A DNA stretch of 64,000 nucleotides from Lepidodermella squamata (taxonomy: Eukaryota; Gastrotricha): assembly GCA_047495785.1 (NCBI GenBank), contig JBLDXI010000074.1, positions 1,550,001 to 1,614,000 on the forward strand, in the 5' to 3' direction. Below the pieces are notes generated by a model, which worked only from the letters and a program-made list of their open reading frames with translations, was not told the DNA's origin and searched no databases. A program made the position numbers and the translations under genes. Shown here one piece after another: positions 46,201-61,200 of this stretch; positions within the stretch are counted from its first letter, which is position 1, and each line of letters begins with the position of its first letter.

Positions 46201-49200
46201 AAGGCTGGAATCGCTGTATTCACCCTTGTACGCATCGCTACGAATCGGCATCGTGCCCAAACCACCCGATTCGGGAATATTCGCGCTTCATTCGTTGGTG
46301 GCAGCAAGCGCAAACGCGTTGGCAGGCTATTCGCGGCCATTGCAGCTGACCGGTATTCCGCTGCCAGCCACAGAAGGCTGGAATCGCTGTATCCACCCTT
46401 GTACGCATCGCTACGAATCGGCATCGTGCCCAAACCAGCCGAATCGGGCATATTCGCGCTTCATTCGGTAGTGGCAGCAAGCGCAAACGCGTTGGCAGGC
46501 TATTCGCGGCCATTGCAGCTGACCGGTATTCCGCTGCCAGCCAAAGAATGCTGGAATCGCTGTATTCACCCTTGTACGCATCGCTACGAATCGGCATCGT
46601 GCCCAAACCAGCCGAATCGGGCATATTCGCGCTTCATTCGGTAGTGGCAGCAAGCGCAAACGCGTTGGCAGGCTATTCGCGGCCATTGCAGCTGACCGGT
46701 ATTCCGCTGCCAGCCACAGAAGGCTGGAATCACTGTATTCACCCTTGTACGCATCGCTACGAATCGGCATCGTGCCCAAACCAGCCGAATCAGGCATATT
46801 CGCGCTTCATTCGGTAGCGACAGCAAGCGCAAACGCGTTGACAGGCTATTCGCGGCCATTGCAGCTGACCGGTATTCCGCTGCCAGCCAAAGAATGCTGG
46901 AATCGCTGTATTCACCCTTGTACGCATCGCTACGAATCGGCATCGTGCCCAAACCAGCCGAATCAGGCATATTCGCGCTTCATTCGGTAGCGGCAGCAAG
47001 CGCAAACGCGTTGGCAGGCTATTCGCGGCCATTGCAGCTGACCGGTATTCCGCTGCCAGCCAAAGAAGGTTGGAATCGCTGTATTCACCCTTGTACGCAT
47101 CGCCACGAATCGGCATCGTGCCCAAACCAGCCGATTCGGGCATTTTCGCGCTTCATTCGTTAGTGGCAGCAAGCGCAAACGCGTTGGCAGGCTATTCGCG
47201 GCCATTGCAGCTGACCGGTATTCCGTTGCCAGCCAAAGAATGCTGGAATCGCTGTATTCACCCTTGTACGCATCGCCACGAATCGGCATCGTGCCCAAAC
47301 CAGCCGAATCAGGCATATTCGCGCTTCATTCGGTAGCGGCAGCAAGCGCAAACGCGTTGGCAGGCTATTCGCGGCCATTGCAGCTGACCGGTATTCCGCT
47401 GCCAGCCACAGAAGGCTGGAATCGCTGTATCCACCCTTGTACGCATCGCTACGAATCGGCATCGTGCCCAAACCAGCCGAATCGGGCATATTCGCGCTTC
47501 ATTCGGTAGTGGCAGCAAGCGCAAACGCGTTGGCAGGCTATTCGCGGCCATTGCAGCTGACCGGTATTCCGCTGCCAGCCAAAGAATGCTGGAATCGCTG
47601 TATTCACCCTTGTACGCATCGCTACGAATCGGCATCGTGCCCAAACCAGCCGAATCGGGCATATTCGCGCTTTATTCGGTAGTGGCAGCAAGCGCAAACG
47701 CGTTGGCAGGCTATTCGCGGCCATTGCAGCTGACCGGTATTCCGCTGCCAGCCAAAGAATGCTGGAATCGCTGTATTCACCCTTGTACGCATCGCCACGA
47801 ATCGGCATCGTGCCCAAACCAGCCGATTCGGGCATTTTCGCGCTTCATTCGTTAGTGGCAGCAAGCGCAAACGCGTTGGCAGGCTATTCGCGGCCATTGC
47901 AGCTGACCGGTATTCCGCTGCCAGCCAAAGAATGCTGGAATCGCTGTATTCACCCTTGTACGCATCGCCACGAATCGGCATCGTGCCCAAACCAGCCGAT
48001 TCGGGCATTTTCGCGCTTCATTCGTTAGTGGCAGCAAGCGCAAACGCATTGGCAGGCTATTCGCGGCCATTGCAGCTGACCGGTATTCCGCTGCCAGCCA
48101 AAGAATGCTGGAATCGCTGTAGTCACCCTTGTACGCATCGCCACGAATCGGCATCGTGCCCAAACCAGCCGATTCGGGCATTTTCGCGCTTCATTGGTTA
48201 GTGGCAGCAAGCGCAAACGCGTTGGCAGGCTATTCGCGGCCATTGCAGCTGACCGGTATTCCGCTGCCAGCCAAAGAATGCTGGAATCGCTGTATTCACC
48301 CTTGTACGCATCGCCACGAATCGGCATCGTGCCCAAACCAGCCGAATCGGGCATATTCGCGCTTCATTCGGTAGTGGCAGCAAGCGCAAACGCGTTGGCA
48401 GGCTATTCGCGGCCATTGCAGCTGACCGGTATTCCGCTGCCAGCCACAGAAGGCTGGAATCGCTGTATCCACCCTTGTACGCATCGCTACGAATCGGCAT
48501 CGTGCCCAAACCACCCGATTCGGGCATTTTCGCGCTTCATTCGTTAGTGGCAGCAAGCGCAAACGCGTTGGCAGGCTATTCGCGGCCATTGCAGCTGACC
48601 GGTATTCCGCTGCCAGCCAAAGAATGCTGGAATCGCTGTATTCACCCTTGAAGGCATCGCCACGAATCGGCATCGTGCCCAAACCAGCCGATTCGGGCAT
48701 TTTCGCGCTTCATTCGTTAGTGGCAGCAAGCGCAAACGCGTTGGCAGGCTATTCGCGGCCATTGCAGCTGACCGGTATTCCGCTGCCAGCCAAAGAAGGT
48801 TGGAATCGCTGTATTCACCGTTGTACGCATCGCCACGAATCGGCATCGTGCCCAAACCAGCCGATTCGGGCATTTTCGCGCTTCATTCGTTAGTGGCAGC
48901 AAGCGCAAACGCGTTGGCAGGCTATTCGCGGCCATTGCAGCTGACCGGTATTCCGCTGCCAGCCAAAGAATGCTGGAATCGCTGTATTCACCCTTGTACG
49001 CATCGCCACGAATCGGCATCGTGCCCAAACCAGCCGATTCGGGCATTTTCGCGCTTCATTCGTTAGTGGCAGCAAGCGCAAACGCGTTGGCAGGCTATTC
49101 GCGGCCATTGCAGCTGACCGGTATTCCGCTGCCAGCCAAAGAATGCTGGAATCGCTGTATTCACCCTTGTACGCATCGCCACGAATCGGCATCGTGCCCA

Positions 49201-52200
49201 AACCAGCCGATTCGGGCATTTTCGCGCTTCATTCGTTAGTGGCAGCAAGCGCAAACGCGTTGGCAGGCTATTCGCGGCCATTGCAGCTGACCGGTATTCC
49301 GCTGCCAGCCACAGAAGGCTGGAATCGCTGTATCCACCCTTGTACGCATCGCTACGAATCGGCATCGTGCCCAAACCACCCGATTCGGGCATTTTCGCGC
49401 TTCGTTCGTTAGTGGCAGCAAGCGCAAACGCGTTGGCAGGCTATTCGCGGCCATTGCAGCTGACCGGTATTCCGCTGCCAGCCACAGAAGGCTGGAATCA
49501 CTGTATTCACCCTTGTACGCATCGCTACGAATCGGCATCGTGCCCAAACCAGCCGAATCAGGCATATTCGCGCTTCATTCGGTAGCGGCAGCAAGCGCAA
49601 ACGCGTTGGCAGGCTATTCGCGGCCATTGCAGCTGACCGGTATTCCGCTGCCAGCCAAAGAATGCTGGAATCGCTGTATTCACCATTGTACGCATCGCCA
49701 CGAATCGGCATCGTGCCCAAACCACCCGATTCGGGCATTTTCGCGCTTCGTTCGTTAGTGGCAGCAAGCGCAAACGCGTTGGCAGGCTATTCGCGGCCAT
49801 TGCAGCTGACCGGTATTCCGCTGCCAGCCAAAGAATGCTGGAATCGCTGTATTCACCCTTGTACGCATCGCTACGAATCGGCATCGTGCCCAAACCAGCC
49901 GAATCGGGCATATTCGCGCTTCATTCGGTAGCGGCAGCAAGCGCAAACGCGTTGGCAGGCTATTCGCGGCCATTGCAGCTGACCGGTATTCCGCTGCCAG
50001 CCAAAGAAGGTTGGAATCGCTGTATTCACCCTTGTACGCATCGCCACGAATCGGCATCGTGCCCAAACCAGCCGATTCGGGCATTTTCGCGCTTCATTCG
50101 TTAGTGGCAGCAAGCGCAAACGCGTTGGCAGGCTATTCGCGGCCATTGCAGCTGACCGGTATTCCGTTGCCAGCCAAAGAATGCTGGAATCGCTGTATTC
50201 ACCCTTGTACGCATCGCCACGAATCGGCATCGTGCCCAAACCAGCCGAATCAGGCATATTCGCGCTTCATTCGTTAGTGGCAGCAAGCGCAAACGCGTTG
50301 GCAGGCTATTCGCGTCCATTGCAGCTGACCGGTATTCCGCTGCCAGCCAAAGAATGCTGGAATCGCTGTATTCACCCTTGTACGCATCGCCACGAATCGG
50401 CATCGTGCCCAAACCAGCCGATTCGGGCATTTTCGCGCTTCATTCGTTAGTGGCAGCAAGCGCAAACGCGTTGGCAGGCTATTCGCGGCCATTGCAGCTG
50501 ACCGGTATTCCGCTGCCAGCCAAAGAATGCTGGAATCGCTGTATTCACCCTTGTACGCATCGCCACGAATCGGCATCGTGCCCAAACCAGCCGATTCGGG
50601 CATTTTCGCGCTTCATTCGTTAGTGGCAGCAAGCGCAAACGCGTTGGCAGGCTATTCGCGGCCATTGCAGCTGACCGGTATTCCGCTGCCAGCCAAAGAA
50701 TGCTGGAATCGCTGTATTCACCCTTGTAGGCATCGCCACGAATCGGCATCGTGCCCAAACCAGCCGATTCGGGCATTTTCGCGCTTCATTCGTTAGTGGC
50801 AGCAAGCGCAAACGCGTTGGCAGGCTATTCGCGGCCATTGCAGCTGACCGGTATTCCGCTGCCAGCCAAGGAAGGTTGGAATCGCTGTATTCACCCTTGT
50901 ACGCATCGCCACGAATCGGCATCGTGCCCAAACCAGCCGATTCGGGCATTTTCGCGCTTCATTCGTTAGTGGCAGCAAGCGCAAACGCGTTGGCAGGCTA
51001 TTCGCGGCCATTGCAGCTGACCGGTATTCTGCTGCCAGCCAAAGAATGCTGGAATCGCTGTATTCACCCTTGTACGCATCGCCACGAATCGGCATCGTGC
51101 CCAAACCAGCCGATTCGGGCATTTTCGCGCTTCATTCGTTAGTGGCAGCAAGCGCAAACGCGTTGGCAGGCTATTCGCGGCCATTGCAGCTGACCGGTAT
51201 TCCGCTGCCAGCCAAAGAATGCTGGAATCGCTGTATTCACCCTTGTACGCATCGCCACGAATCGGCATCGTGCCCAAACCAGCCGATTCGGGCATTTTCG
51301 CGCTTCATTCGTTAGTGGCAGCAAGCGCAAACGCATTGGCAGGCTATTCGCGGCCATTGCAGCTGACCGGTATTCCGCTGCCAGCCAAAGAATGCTGGAA
51401 TCGCTGTAGTCACCCTTGTACGCATCGCCACGAATCGGCATCGTGCCCAAACCAGCCGATTCGGGCATTTTCGCGCTTCATTGGTTAGTGGCAGCAAGCG
51501 CAAACGCGTTGGCAGGCTATTCGCGGCCATTGCAGCTGACCGGTATTCCGCTGCCAGCCAAAGAATGCTGGAATCGCTGTATTCACCCTTGTACGCATCG
51601 CCACGAATCGGCATCGTGCCCAAACCAGCCGAATCGGGCATATTCGCGCTTCATTCGGTAGTGGCAGCAAGCGCAAACGCGTTGGCAGGCTATTCGCGGC
51701 CATTGCAGCTGACCGGTATTCCGCTGCCAGCCACAGAAGGCTGGAATCGCTGTATCCACCCTTGTACGCATCGCTACGAATCGGCATCGTGCCCAAACCA
51801 CCCGATTCGGGCATTTTCGCGCTTCATTCGTTAGTGGCAGCAAGCGCAAACGCGTTGGCAGGCTATTCGCGGCCATTGCAGCTGACCGGTATTCCGCTGC
51901 CAGCCAAAGAATGCTGGAATCGCTGTATTCACCCTTGAAGGCATCGCCACGAATCGGCATCGTGCCCAAACCAGCCGATTCGGGCATTTTCGCGCTTCAT
52001 TCGTTAGTGGCAGCAAGCGCAAACGCGTTGGCAGGCTATTCGCGGCCATTGCAGCTGACCGGTATTCCGCTGCCAGCCAAAGAAGGTTGGAATCGCTGTA
52101 TTCACCGTTGTACGCATCGCCACGAATCGGCATCGTGCCCAAACCAGCCGATTCGGGCATTTTCGCGCTTCATTCGTTAGTGGCAGCAAGCGCAAACGCG

Positions 52201-55200
52201 TTGGCAGGCTATTCGCGGCCATTGCAGCTGACCGGTATTCCGCTGCCAGCCAAAGAATGCTGGAATCGCTGTATTCACCCTTGTACGCATCGCCACGAAT
52301 CGGCATCGTGCCCAAACCAGCCGATTCGGGCATTTTCGCGCTTCATTCGTTAGTGGCAGCAAGCGCAAACGCGTTGGCAGGCTATTCGCGGCCATTGCAG
52401 CTGACCGGTATTCCGCTGCCAGCCAAAGAATGCTGGAATCGCTGTATTCACCCTTGTACGCATCGCCACGAATCGGCATCGTGCCCAAACCAGCCGATTC
52501 GGGCATTTTCGCGCTTCATTCGTTAGTGGCAGCAAGCGCAAACGCGTTGGCAGGCTATTCGCGGCCATTGCAGCTGACCGGTATTCCGCTGCCAGCCACA
52601 GAAGGCTGGAATCGCTGTATCCACCCTTGTACGCATCGCTACGAATCGGCATCGTGCCCAAACCACCCGATTCGGGCATTTTCGCGCTTCGTTCGTTAGT
52701 GGCAGCAAGCGCAAACGCGTTGGCAGGCTATTCGCGGCCATTGCAGCTGACCGGTATTCCGCTGCCAGCCACAGAAGGCTGGAATCACTGTATTCACCCT
52801 TGTACGCATCGCTACGAATCGGCATCGTGCCCAAACCAGCCGAATCAGGCATATTCGCGCTTCATTCGGTAGCGGCAGCAAGCGCAAACGCGTTGGCAGG
52901 CTATTCGCGGCCATTGCAGCTGACCGGTATTCCGCTGCCAGCCAAAGAATGCTGGAATCGCTGTATTCACCATTGTACGCATCGCCACGAATCGGCATCG
53001 TGCCCAAACCACCCGATTCGGGCATTTTCGCGCTTCGTTCGTTAGTGGCAGCAAGCGCAAACGCGTTGGCAGGCTATTCGCGGCCATTGCAGCTGACCGG
53101 TATTCCGCTGCCAGCCAAAGAATGCTGGAATCGCTGTATTCACCCTTGTACGCATCGCTACGAATCGGCATCGTGCCCAAACCAGCCGAATCGGGCATAT
53201 TCGCGCTTCATTCGGTAGCGGCAGCAAGCGCAAACGCGTTGGCAGGCTATTCGCGGCCATTGCAGCTGACCGGTATTCCGCTGCCAGCCAAAGAAGGTTG
53301 GAATCGCTGTATTCACCCTTGTACGCATCGCCACGAATCGGCATCGTGCCCAAACCAGCCGATTCGGGCATTTTCGCGCTTCATTCGTTAGTGGCAGCAA
53401 GCGCAAACGCGTTGGCAGGCTATTCGCGGCCATTGCAGCTGACCGGTATTCCGTTGCCAGCCAAAGAATGCTGGAATCGCTGTATTCACCCTTGTACGCA
53501 TCGCCACGAATCGGCATCGTGCCCAAACCAGCCGAATCAGGCATATTCGCGCTTCATTCGTTAGTGGCAGCAAGCGCAAACGCGTTGGCAGGCTATTCGC
53601 GTCCATTGCAGCTGACCGGTATTCCGCTGCCAGCCAAAGAATGCTGGAATCGCTGTATTCACCCTTGTACGCATCGCCACGAATCGGCATCGTGCCCAAA
53701 CCAGCCGATTCGGGCATTTTCGCGCTTCATTCGTTAGTGGCAGCAAGCGCAAACGCGTTGGCAGGCTATTCGCGGCCATTGCAGCTGACCGGTATTCCGC
53801 TGCCAGCCAAAGAATGCTGGAATCGCTGTATTCACCCTTGTACGCATCGCCACGAATCGGCATCGTGCCCAAACCAGCCGATTCGGGCATTTTCGCGCTT
53901 CATTCGTTAGTGGCAGCAAGCGCAAACGCGTTGGCAGGCTATTCGCGGCCATTGCAGCTGACCGGTATTCCGCTGCCAGCCAAAGAATGCTGGAATCGCT
54001 GTATTCACCCTTGTAGGCATCGCCACGAATCGGCATCGTGCCCAAACCAGCCGATTCGGGCATTTTCGCGCTTCATTCGTTAGTGGCAGCAAGCGCAAAC
54101 GCGTTGGCAGGCTATTCGCGGCCATTGCAGCTGACCGGTATTCCGCTGCCAGCCAAGGAAGGTTGGAATCGCTGTATTCACCCTTGTACGCATCGCCACG
54201 AATCGGCATCGTGCCCAAACCAGCCGATTCGGGCATTTTCGCGCTTCATTCGTTAGTGGCAGCAAGCGCAAACGCGTTGGCAGGCTATTCGCGGCCATTG
54301 CAGCTGACCGGTATTCTGCTGCCAGCCAAAGAATGCTGGAATCGCTGTATTCACCCTTGTACGCATCGCCACGAATCGGCATCGTGCCCAAACCAGCCGA
54401 TTCGGGCATTTTCGCGCTTCATTCGTTAGTGGCAGCAAGCGCAAACGCGTTGGCAGGCTATTCGCGGCCATTGCAGCTGACCGGTATTCCGCTGCCAGCC
54501 AAAGAATGCTGGAATCGCTGTATTCACCCTTGTACGCATCGCCACGAATCGGCATCGTGCCCAAACCAGCCGATTCGGGCATTTTCGCGCTTCATTCGTT
54601 AGTGGCAGCAAGCGCAAACGCGTTGGCAGGCTATTCGCGGCCATTGCAGCTGACCGGTATTCCGCTGCCAGCCACAGAATGCTGGAATCGCTGTATTCAC
54701 CCTTGTACGCATCGCCACGAATCGGCATCGTGCCCAAACCAGCCGATTCGTTCATTTTCGCGCTTCATTGGTTAGTGGCAGCAAGCGCAAACGCGTTGGC
54801 AGGCTATTCGCGGCCATTGCAGCTGACCGGTATTCCGCTGCCAGCCAAAGAATGCTGGAATCGCTGTATTCACCCTTGTACGCATCGCCACGAATCGGCA
54901 TCGTGCCCAAACCAGCCGAATCGGGCATATTCGCGCTTCATTCGGTAGTGGCAGCAAGCGCAAACGCGTTGGCAGGCTATTCGCGGCCATTGCAGCTGAC
55001 CGGTATTCCGCTGCCAGCCAAAGAATGCTGGAATCGCTGTATTCACCCTTGTACGCATCGCCACGAATCGGCATCGTGCCCAAACCAGCCGATTCGGGCA
55101 TTTTCGCGCTTCATTCGTTAGTGGCAGCAAGCGCAAACGCGTTGGCAGGCTATTCGCGGCCATTGCAGCTGACCGGTATTCCGCTGCCAGCCACAGAATG

Positions 55201-58200
55201 CTGGAATCGCTGTATTCACCCTTGTACGCATCGCCACGAATCGGCATCGTGCCCAAACCAGCCGATTCGGGCATTTTCGCGCTTCATTGGTTAGTGGCAG
55301 CAAGCGCAAACGCGTTGGCAGGCTATTCGCGGCCATTGCAGCTGACCGGTATTCCGCTGCCAGCCAAAGAATGCTGGAATCGCTGTATTCACCCTTGTAC
55401 GCATCGCCACGAATCGGCATCGTGCCCAAACCAGCCGAATCGGGCATATTCGCGCTTCATTCGGTAGTGGCAGCAAGCGCAAACGCGTTGGCAGGCTATT
55501 CGCGGCCATTGCAGCTGACCGGTATTCCGCTGCCAGCCAAAGAATGCTGGAATCGCTGTATTCACCCTTGTACGCATCGCCACGAATCGGCATCGTGCCC
55601 AAACCAGCCGATTCGGGCATTTTCGCGCTTCATTCGTTAGTGGCAGCAAGCGCAAACGCGTTGGCAGGCTATTCGCGGCCATTGCAGCTGACCGGTATTC
55701 CGCTGCCAGCCAAAGAATGCTGGAATCGCTGTATTCACCCTTGTACGCATCGCCACGAATCGGCATCGTGCCCAAACCAGCCGATTCGGGCATTTTCGCG
55801 CTTCATTCGTTAGTGGCAGCAAGCGCAAACGCGTTGGCAGGCTATTCGCGGCCATTGCAGCTGACCGGTATTCCGCTGCCAGCCAAAGAATGCTGGAATC
55901 GCTGTATTCACCCTTGTACGCATCGCCACGAATCGGCATCGTGCCCAAACCAGCCGAATCGGGCATATTCGCGCTTCATTCGGTAGTGGCAGCAAGCGCA
56001 AACGCGTTGGCAGGCTATTCGCGGCCATTGCAGCTGACCGGTATTCCGCTGCCAGCCAAAGAATGCTGGAATCGCTGTATTCACCCTTGTACGCATCGCC
56101 ACGAATCGGCATCGTGCCCAAACCAGCCGATTCGGGCATTTTCGCGCTTCATTCGTTAGTGGCAGCAAGCGCAAACGCGTTGGCAGGCTATTCGCGGCCA
56201 TTGCAGCTGACCGGTATTCCGCTGCCAGCCACAGAATGCTGGAATCGCTGTATTCACCCTTGTACGCATCGCCACGAATCGGCATCGTGCCCAAACCAGC
56301 CGAATCGGGCATATTCGCGCTTCATTCGGTAGTGGCAGCAAGCGCAAACGCGTTGGCAGGCTATTCGCGGCCATTGCAGCTGACCGGTATTCCGCTGCCA
56401 GCCAAAGAATGCTGGAATCGCTGTATTCACCCTTGTACGCATCGCCACGAATCGGCATCGTGCCCAAACCAGCCGATTCGGGCATTTTCGCGCTTCATTC
56501 GTTAGTGGCAGCAAGCGCAAACGCGTTGGCAGGCTATTCGCGGCCATTGCAGCTGACCGGTATTCCGCTGCCAGCCAAAGAATGCTGGAATCGCTGTATT
56601 CACCCTTGTAGGCATCGCCACGAATCGGCATCGTGCCCAAACCAGCCGATTCGGGCATTTTCGCGCTTCATTCGTTAGTGGCAGCAAGCGCAAACGCGTT
56701 GGCAGGCTATTCGCGGCCATTGCAGCTGACCGGTATTCCGCTGCCAGCCAAGGAAGGTTGGAATCGCTGTATTCACCCTTGTACGCATCGCCACGAATCG
56801 GCATCGTGCCCAAACCAGCCGATTCGGGCATTTTCGCGCTTCATTCGTTAGTGGCAGCAAGCGCAAACGCGTTGGCAGGCTATTCGCGGCCATTGCAGCT
56901 GACCGGTATTCTGCTGCCAGCCAAAGAATGCTGGAATCGCTGTATTCACCCTTGTACGCATCGCCACGAATCGGCATCGTGCCCAAACCAGCCGATTCGG
57001 GCATTTTCGCGCTTCATTCGTTAGTGGCAGCAAGCGCAAACGCGTTGGCAGGCTATTCGCGGCCATTGCAGCTGACCGGTATTCCGCTGCCAGCCACAGA
57101 AGGCTGGAATCACTGTATTCACCCTTGTACGCATCGCTACGAATCGGCATCGTGCCCAAACCAGCCGAATCAGGCATATTCGCGCTTCATTCGGTAGCGG
57201 CAGCAAGCGCAAACGCGTTGGCAGGCTATTCGCGGCCATTGCAGCTGACCGGTATTCCGCTGCCAGCCAAAGAATGCTGGAATCGCTGTATTCACCATTG
57301 TACGCATCGCCACGAATCGGCATCGTGCCCAAACCACCCGATTCGGGCATTTTCGCGCTTCGTTCGTTAGTGGCAGCAAGCGCAAACGCGTTGGCAGGCT
57401 ATTCGCGGCCATTGCAGCTGACCGGTATTCCGCTGCCAGCCAAAGAATGCTGGAATCGCTGTATTCACCCTTGTACGCATCGCTACGAATCGGCATCGTG
57501 CCCAAACCAGCCGAATCGGGCATATTCGCGCTTCATTCGGTAGCGGCAGCAAGCGCAAACGCGTTGGCAGGCTATTCGCGGCCATTGCAGCTGACCGGTA
57601 TTCCGCTGCCAGCCAAAGAAGGTTGGAATCGCTGTATTCACCCTTGTACGCATCGCCACGAATCGGCATCGTGCCCAAACCAGCCGATTCGGGCATTTTC
57701 GCGCTTCATTCGTTAGTGGCAGCAAGCGCAAACGCGTTGGCAGGCTATTCGCGGCCATTGCAGCTGACCGGTATTCCGTTGCCAGCCAAAGAATGCTGGA
57801 ATCGCTGTATTCACCCTTGTACGCATCGCCACGAATCGGCATCGTGCCCAAACCAGCCGAATCAGGCATATTCGCGCTTCATTCGTTAGTGGCAGCAAGC
57901 GCAAACGCGTTGGCAGGCTATTCGCGTCCATTGCAGCTGACCGGTATTCCGCTGCCAGCCAAAGAATGCTGGAATCGCTGTATTCACCCTTGTACGCATC
58001 GCCACGAATCGGCATCGTGCCCAAACCAGCCGATTCGGGCATTTTCGCGCTTCATTCGTTAGTGGCAGCAAGCGCAAACGCGTTGGCAGGCTATTCGCGG
58101 CCATTGCAGCTGACCGGTATTCCGCTGCCAGCCAAAGAATGCTGGAATCGCTGTATTCACCCTTGTACGCATCGCCACGAATCGGCATCGTGCCCAAACC

Positions 58201-61200
58201 AGCCGATTCGGGCATTTTCGCGCTTCATTCGTTAGTGGCAGCAAGCGCAAACGCGTTGGCAGGCTATTCGCGGCCATTGCAGCTGACCGGTATTCCGCTG
58301 CCAGCCAAAGAATGCTGGAATCGCTGTATTCACCCTTGTAGGCATCGCCACGAATCGGCATCGTGCCCAAACCAGCCGATTCGGGCATTTTCGCGCTTCA
58401 TTCGTTAGTGGCAGCAAGCGCAAACGCGTTGGCAGGCTATTCGCGGCCATTGCAGCTGACCGGTATTCCGCTGCCAGCCACAGAATGCTGGAATCGCTGT
58501 ATTCACCCTTGTACGCATCGCCACGAATCGGCATCGTGCCCAAACCAGCCGAATCGGGCATATTCGCGCTTCATTCGGTAGTGGCAGCAAGCGCAAACGC
58601 GTTGGCAGGCTATTCGCGGCCATTGCAGCTGACCGGTATTCCGCTGCCAGCCAAAGAATGCTGGAATCGCTGTATTCACCCTTGTACGCATCGCCACGAA
58701 TCGGCATCGTGCCCAAACCAGCCGATTCGGGCATTTTCGCGCTTCATTCGTTAGTGGCAGCAAGCGCAAACGCGTTGGCAGGCTATTCGCGGCCATTGCA
58801 GCTGACCGGTATTCCGCTGCCAGCCAAAGAATGCTGGAATCGCTGTATTCACCCTTGTAGGCATCGCCACGAATCGGCATCGTGCCCAAACCAGCCGATT
58901 CGGGCATTTTCGCGCTTCATTCGTTAGTGGCAGCAAGCGCAAACGCGTTGGCAGGCTATTCGCGGCCATTGCAGCTGACCGGTATTCCGCTGCCAGCCAA
59001 GGAAGGTTGGAATCGCTGTATTCACCCTTGTACGCATCGCCACGAATCGGCATCGTGCCCAAACCAGCCGATTCGGGCATTTTCGCGCTTCATTCGTTAG
59101 TGGCAGCAAGCGCAAACGCGTTGGCAGGCTATTCGCGGCCATTGCAGCTGACCGGTATTCTGCTGCCAGCCAAAGAATGCTGGAATCGCTGTATTCACCC
59201 TTGTACGCATCGCCACGAATCGGCATCGTGCCCAAACCAGCCGATTCGGGCATTTTCGCGCTTCATTCGTTAGTGGCAGCAAGCGCAAACGCGTTGGCAG
59301 GCTATTCGCGGCCATTGCAGCTGACCGGTATTCCGCTGCCAGCCAAAGAATGCTGGAATCGCTGTATTCACCCTTGTACGCATCGCCACGAATCGGCATC
59401 GTGCCCAAACCAGCCGATTCGGGCATTTTCGCGCTTCATTCGTTAGTGGCAGCAAGCGCAAACGCGTTGGCAGGCTATTCGCGGCCATTGCAGCTGACCG
59501 GTATTCCGCTGCCAGCCACAGAATGCTGGAATCGCTGTATTCACCCTTGTACGCATCGCCACGAATCGGCATCGTGCCCAAACCAGCCGATTCGGGCATT
59601 TTCGCGCTTCATTGGTTAGTGGCAGCAAGCGCAAACGCGTTGGCAGGCTATTCGCGGCCATTGCAGCTGACCGGTATTCCGCTGCCAGCCAAAGAATGCT
59701 GGAATCGCTGTATTCACCCTTGTACGCATCGCCACGAATCGGCATCGTGCCCAAACCAGCCGAATCGGGCATATTCGCGCTTCATTCGGTAGTGGCAGCA
59801 AGCGCAAACGCGTTGGCAGGCTATTCGCGGCCATTGCAGCTGACCGGTATTCCGCTGCCAGCCAAAGAATGCTGGAATCGCTGTATTCACCCTTGTACGC
59901 ATCGCCACGAATCGGCATCGTGCCCAAACCAGCCGATTCGGGCATTTTCGCGCTTCATTCGTTAGTGGCAGCAAGCGCAAACGCGTTGGCAGGCTATTCG
60001 CGGCCATTGCAGCTGACCGGTATTCCGCTGCCAGCCAAAGAATGCTGGAATCGCTGTATTCACCCTTGTAGGCATCGCCACGAATCGGCATCGTGCCCAA
60101 ACCAGCCGATTCGGGCATTTTCGCGCTTCATTCGTTAGTGGCAGCAAGCGCAAACGCGTTGGCAGGCTATTCGCGGCCATTGCAGCTGACCGGTATTCCG
60201 CTGCCAGCCAAGGAAGGTTGGAATCGCTGTATTCACCCTTGTACGCATCGCCACGAATCGGCATCGTGCCCAAACCAGCCGATTCGGGCATTTTCGCGCT
60301 TCATTCGTTAGTGGCAGCAAGCGCAAACGCGTTGGCAGGCTATTCGCGGCCATTGCAGCTGACCGGTATTCCGCTGCCAGCCAAAGAATGCTGGAATCGC
60401 TGTATTCACCCTTGTACGCATCGCCACGAATCGGCATCGTGCCCAAACCAGCCGATTCGGGCATTTTCGCGCTTCATTCGTTAGTGGCAGCAAGCGCAAA
60501 CGCGTTGGCAGGCTATTCGCGGCCATTGCAGCTGACCGGTATTCCGCTGCCAGCCAAAGAATGCTGGAATCGCTGTATTCACCCTTGTAGGCATCGCCAC
60601 GAATCGGCATCGTGCCCAAACCAGCCGATTCGGGCATTTTCGCGCTTCATTCGTTAGTGGCAGCAAGCGCAAACGCGTTGGCAGGCTATTCGCGGCCATT
60701 GCAGCTGACCGGTATTCCGCTGCCAGCCAAGGAAGGTTGGAATCGCTGTATTCACCCTTGTACGCATCGCCACGAATCGGCATCGTGCCCAAACCAGCCG
60801 ATTCGGGCATTTTCGCGCTTCATTCGTTAGTGGCAGCAAGCGCAAACGCGTTGGCAGGCTATTCGCGGCCATTGCAGCTGACCGGTATTCTGCTGCCAGC
60901 CAAAGAATGCTGGAATCGCTGTATTCACCCTTGTACGCATCGCCACGAATCGGCATCGTGCCCAAACCAGCCGATTCGGGCATTTTCGCGCTTCATTCGT
61001 TAGTGGCAGCAAGCGCAAACGCGTTGGCAGGCTATTCGCGGCCATTGCAGCTGACCGGTATTCCGCTGCCAGCCAAAGAATGCTGGAATCGCTGTATTCA
61101 CCCTTGTACGCATCGCCACGAATCGGCATCGTGCCCAAACCAGCCGATTCGGGCATTTTCGCGCTTCATTCGTTAGTGGCAGCAAGCGCAAACGCGTTGG

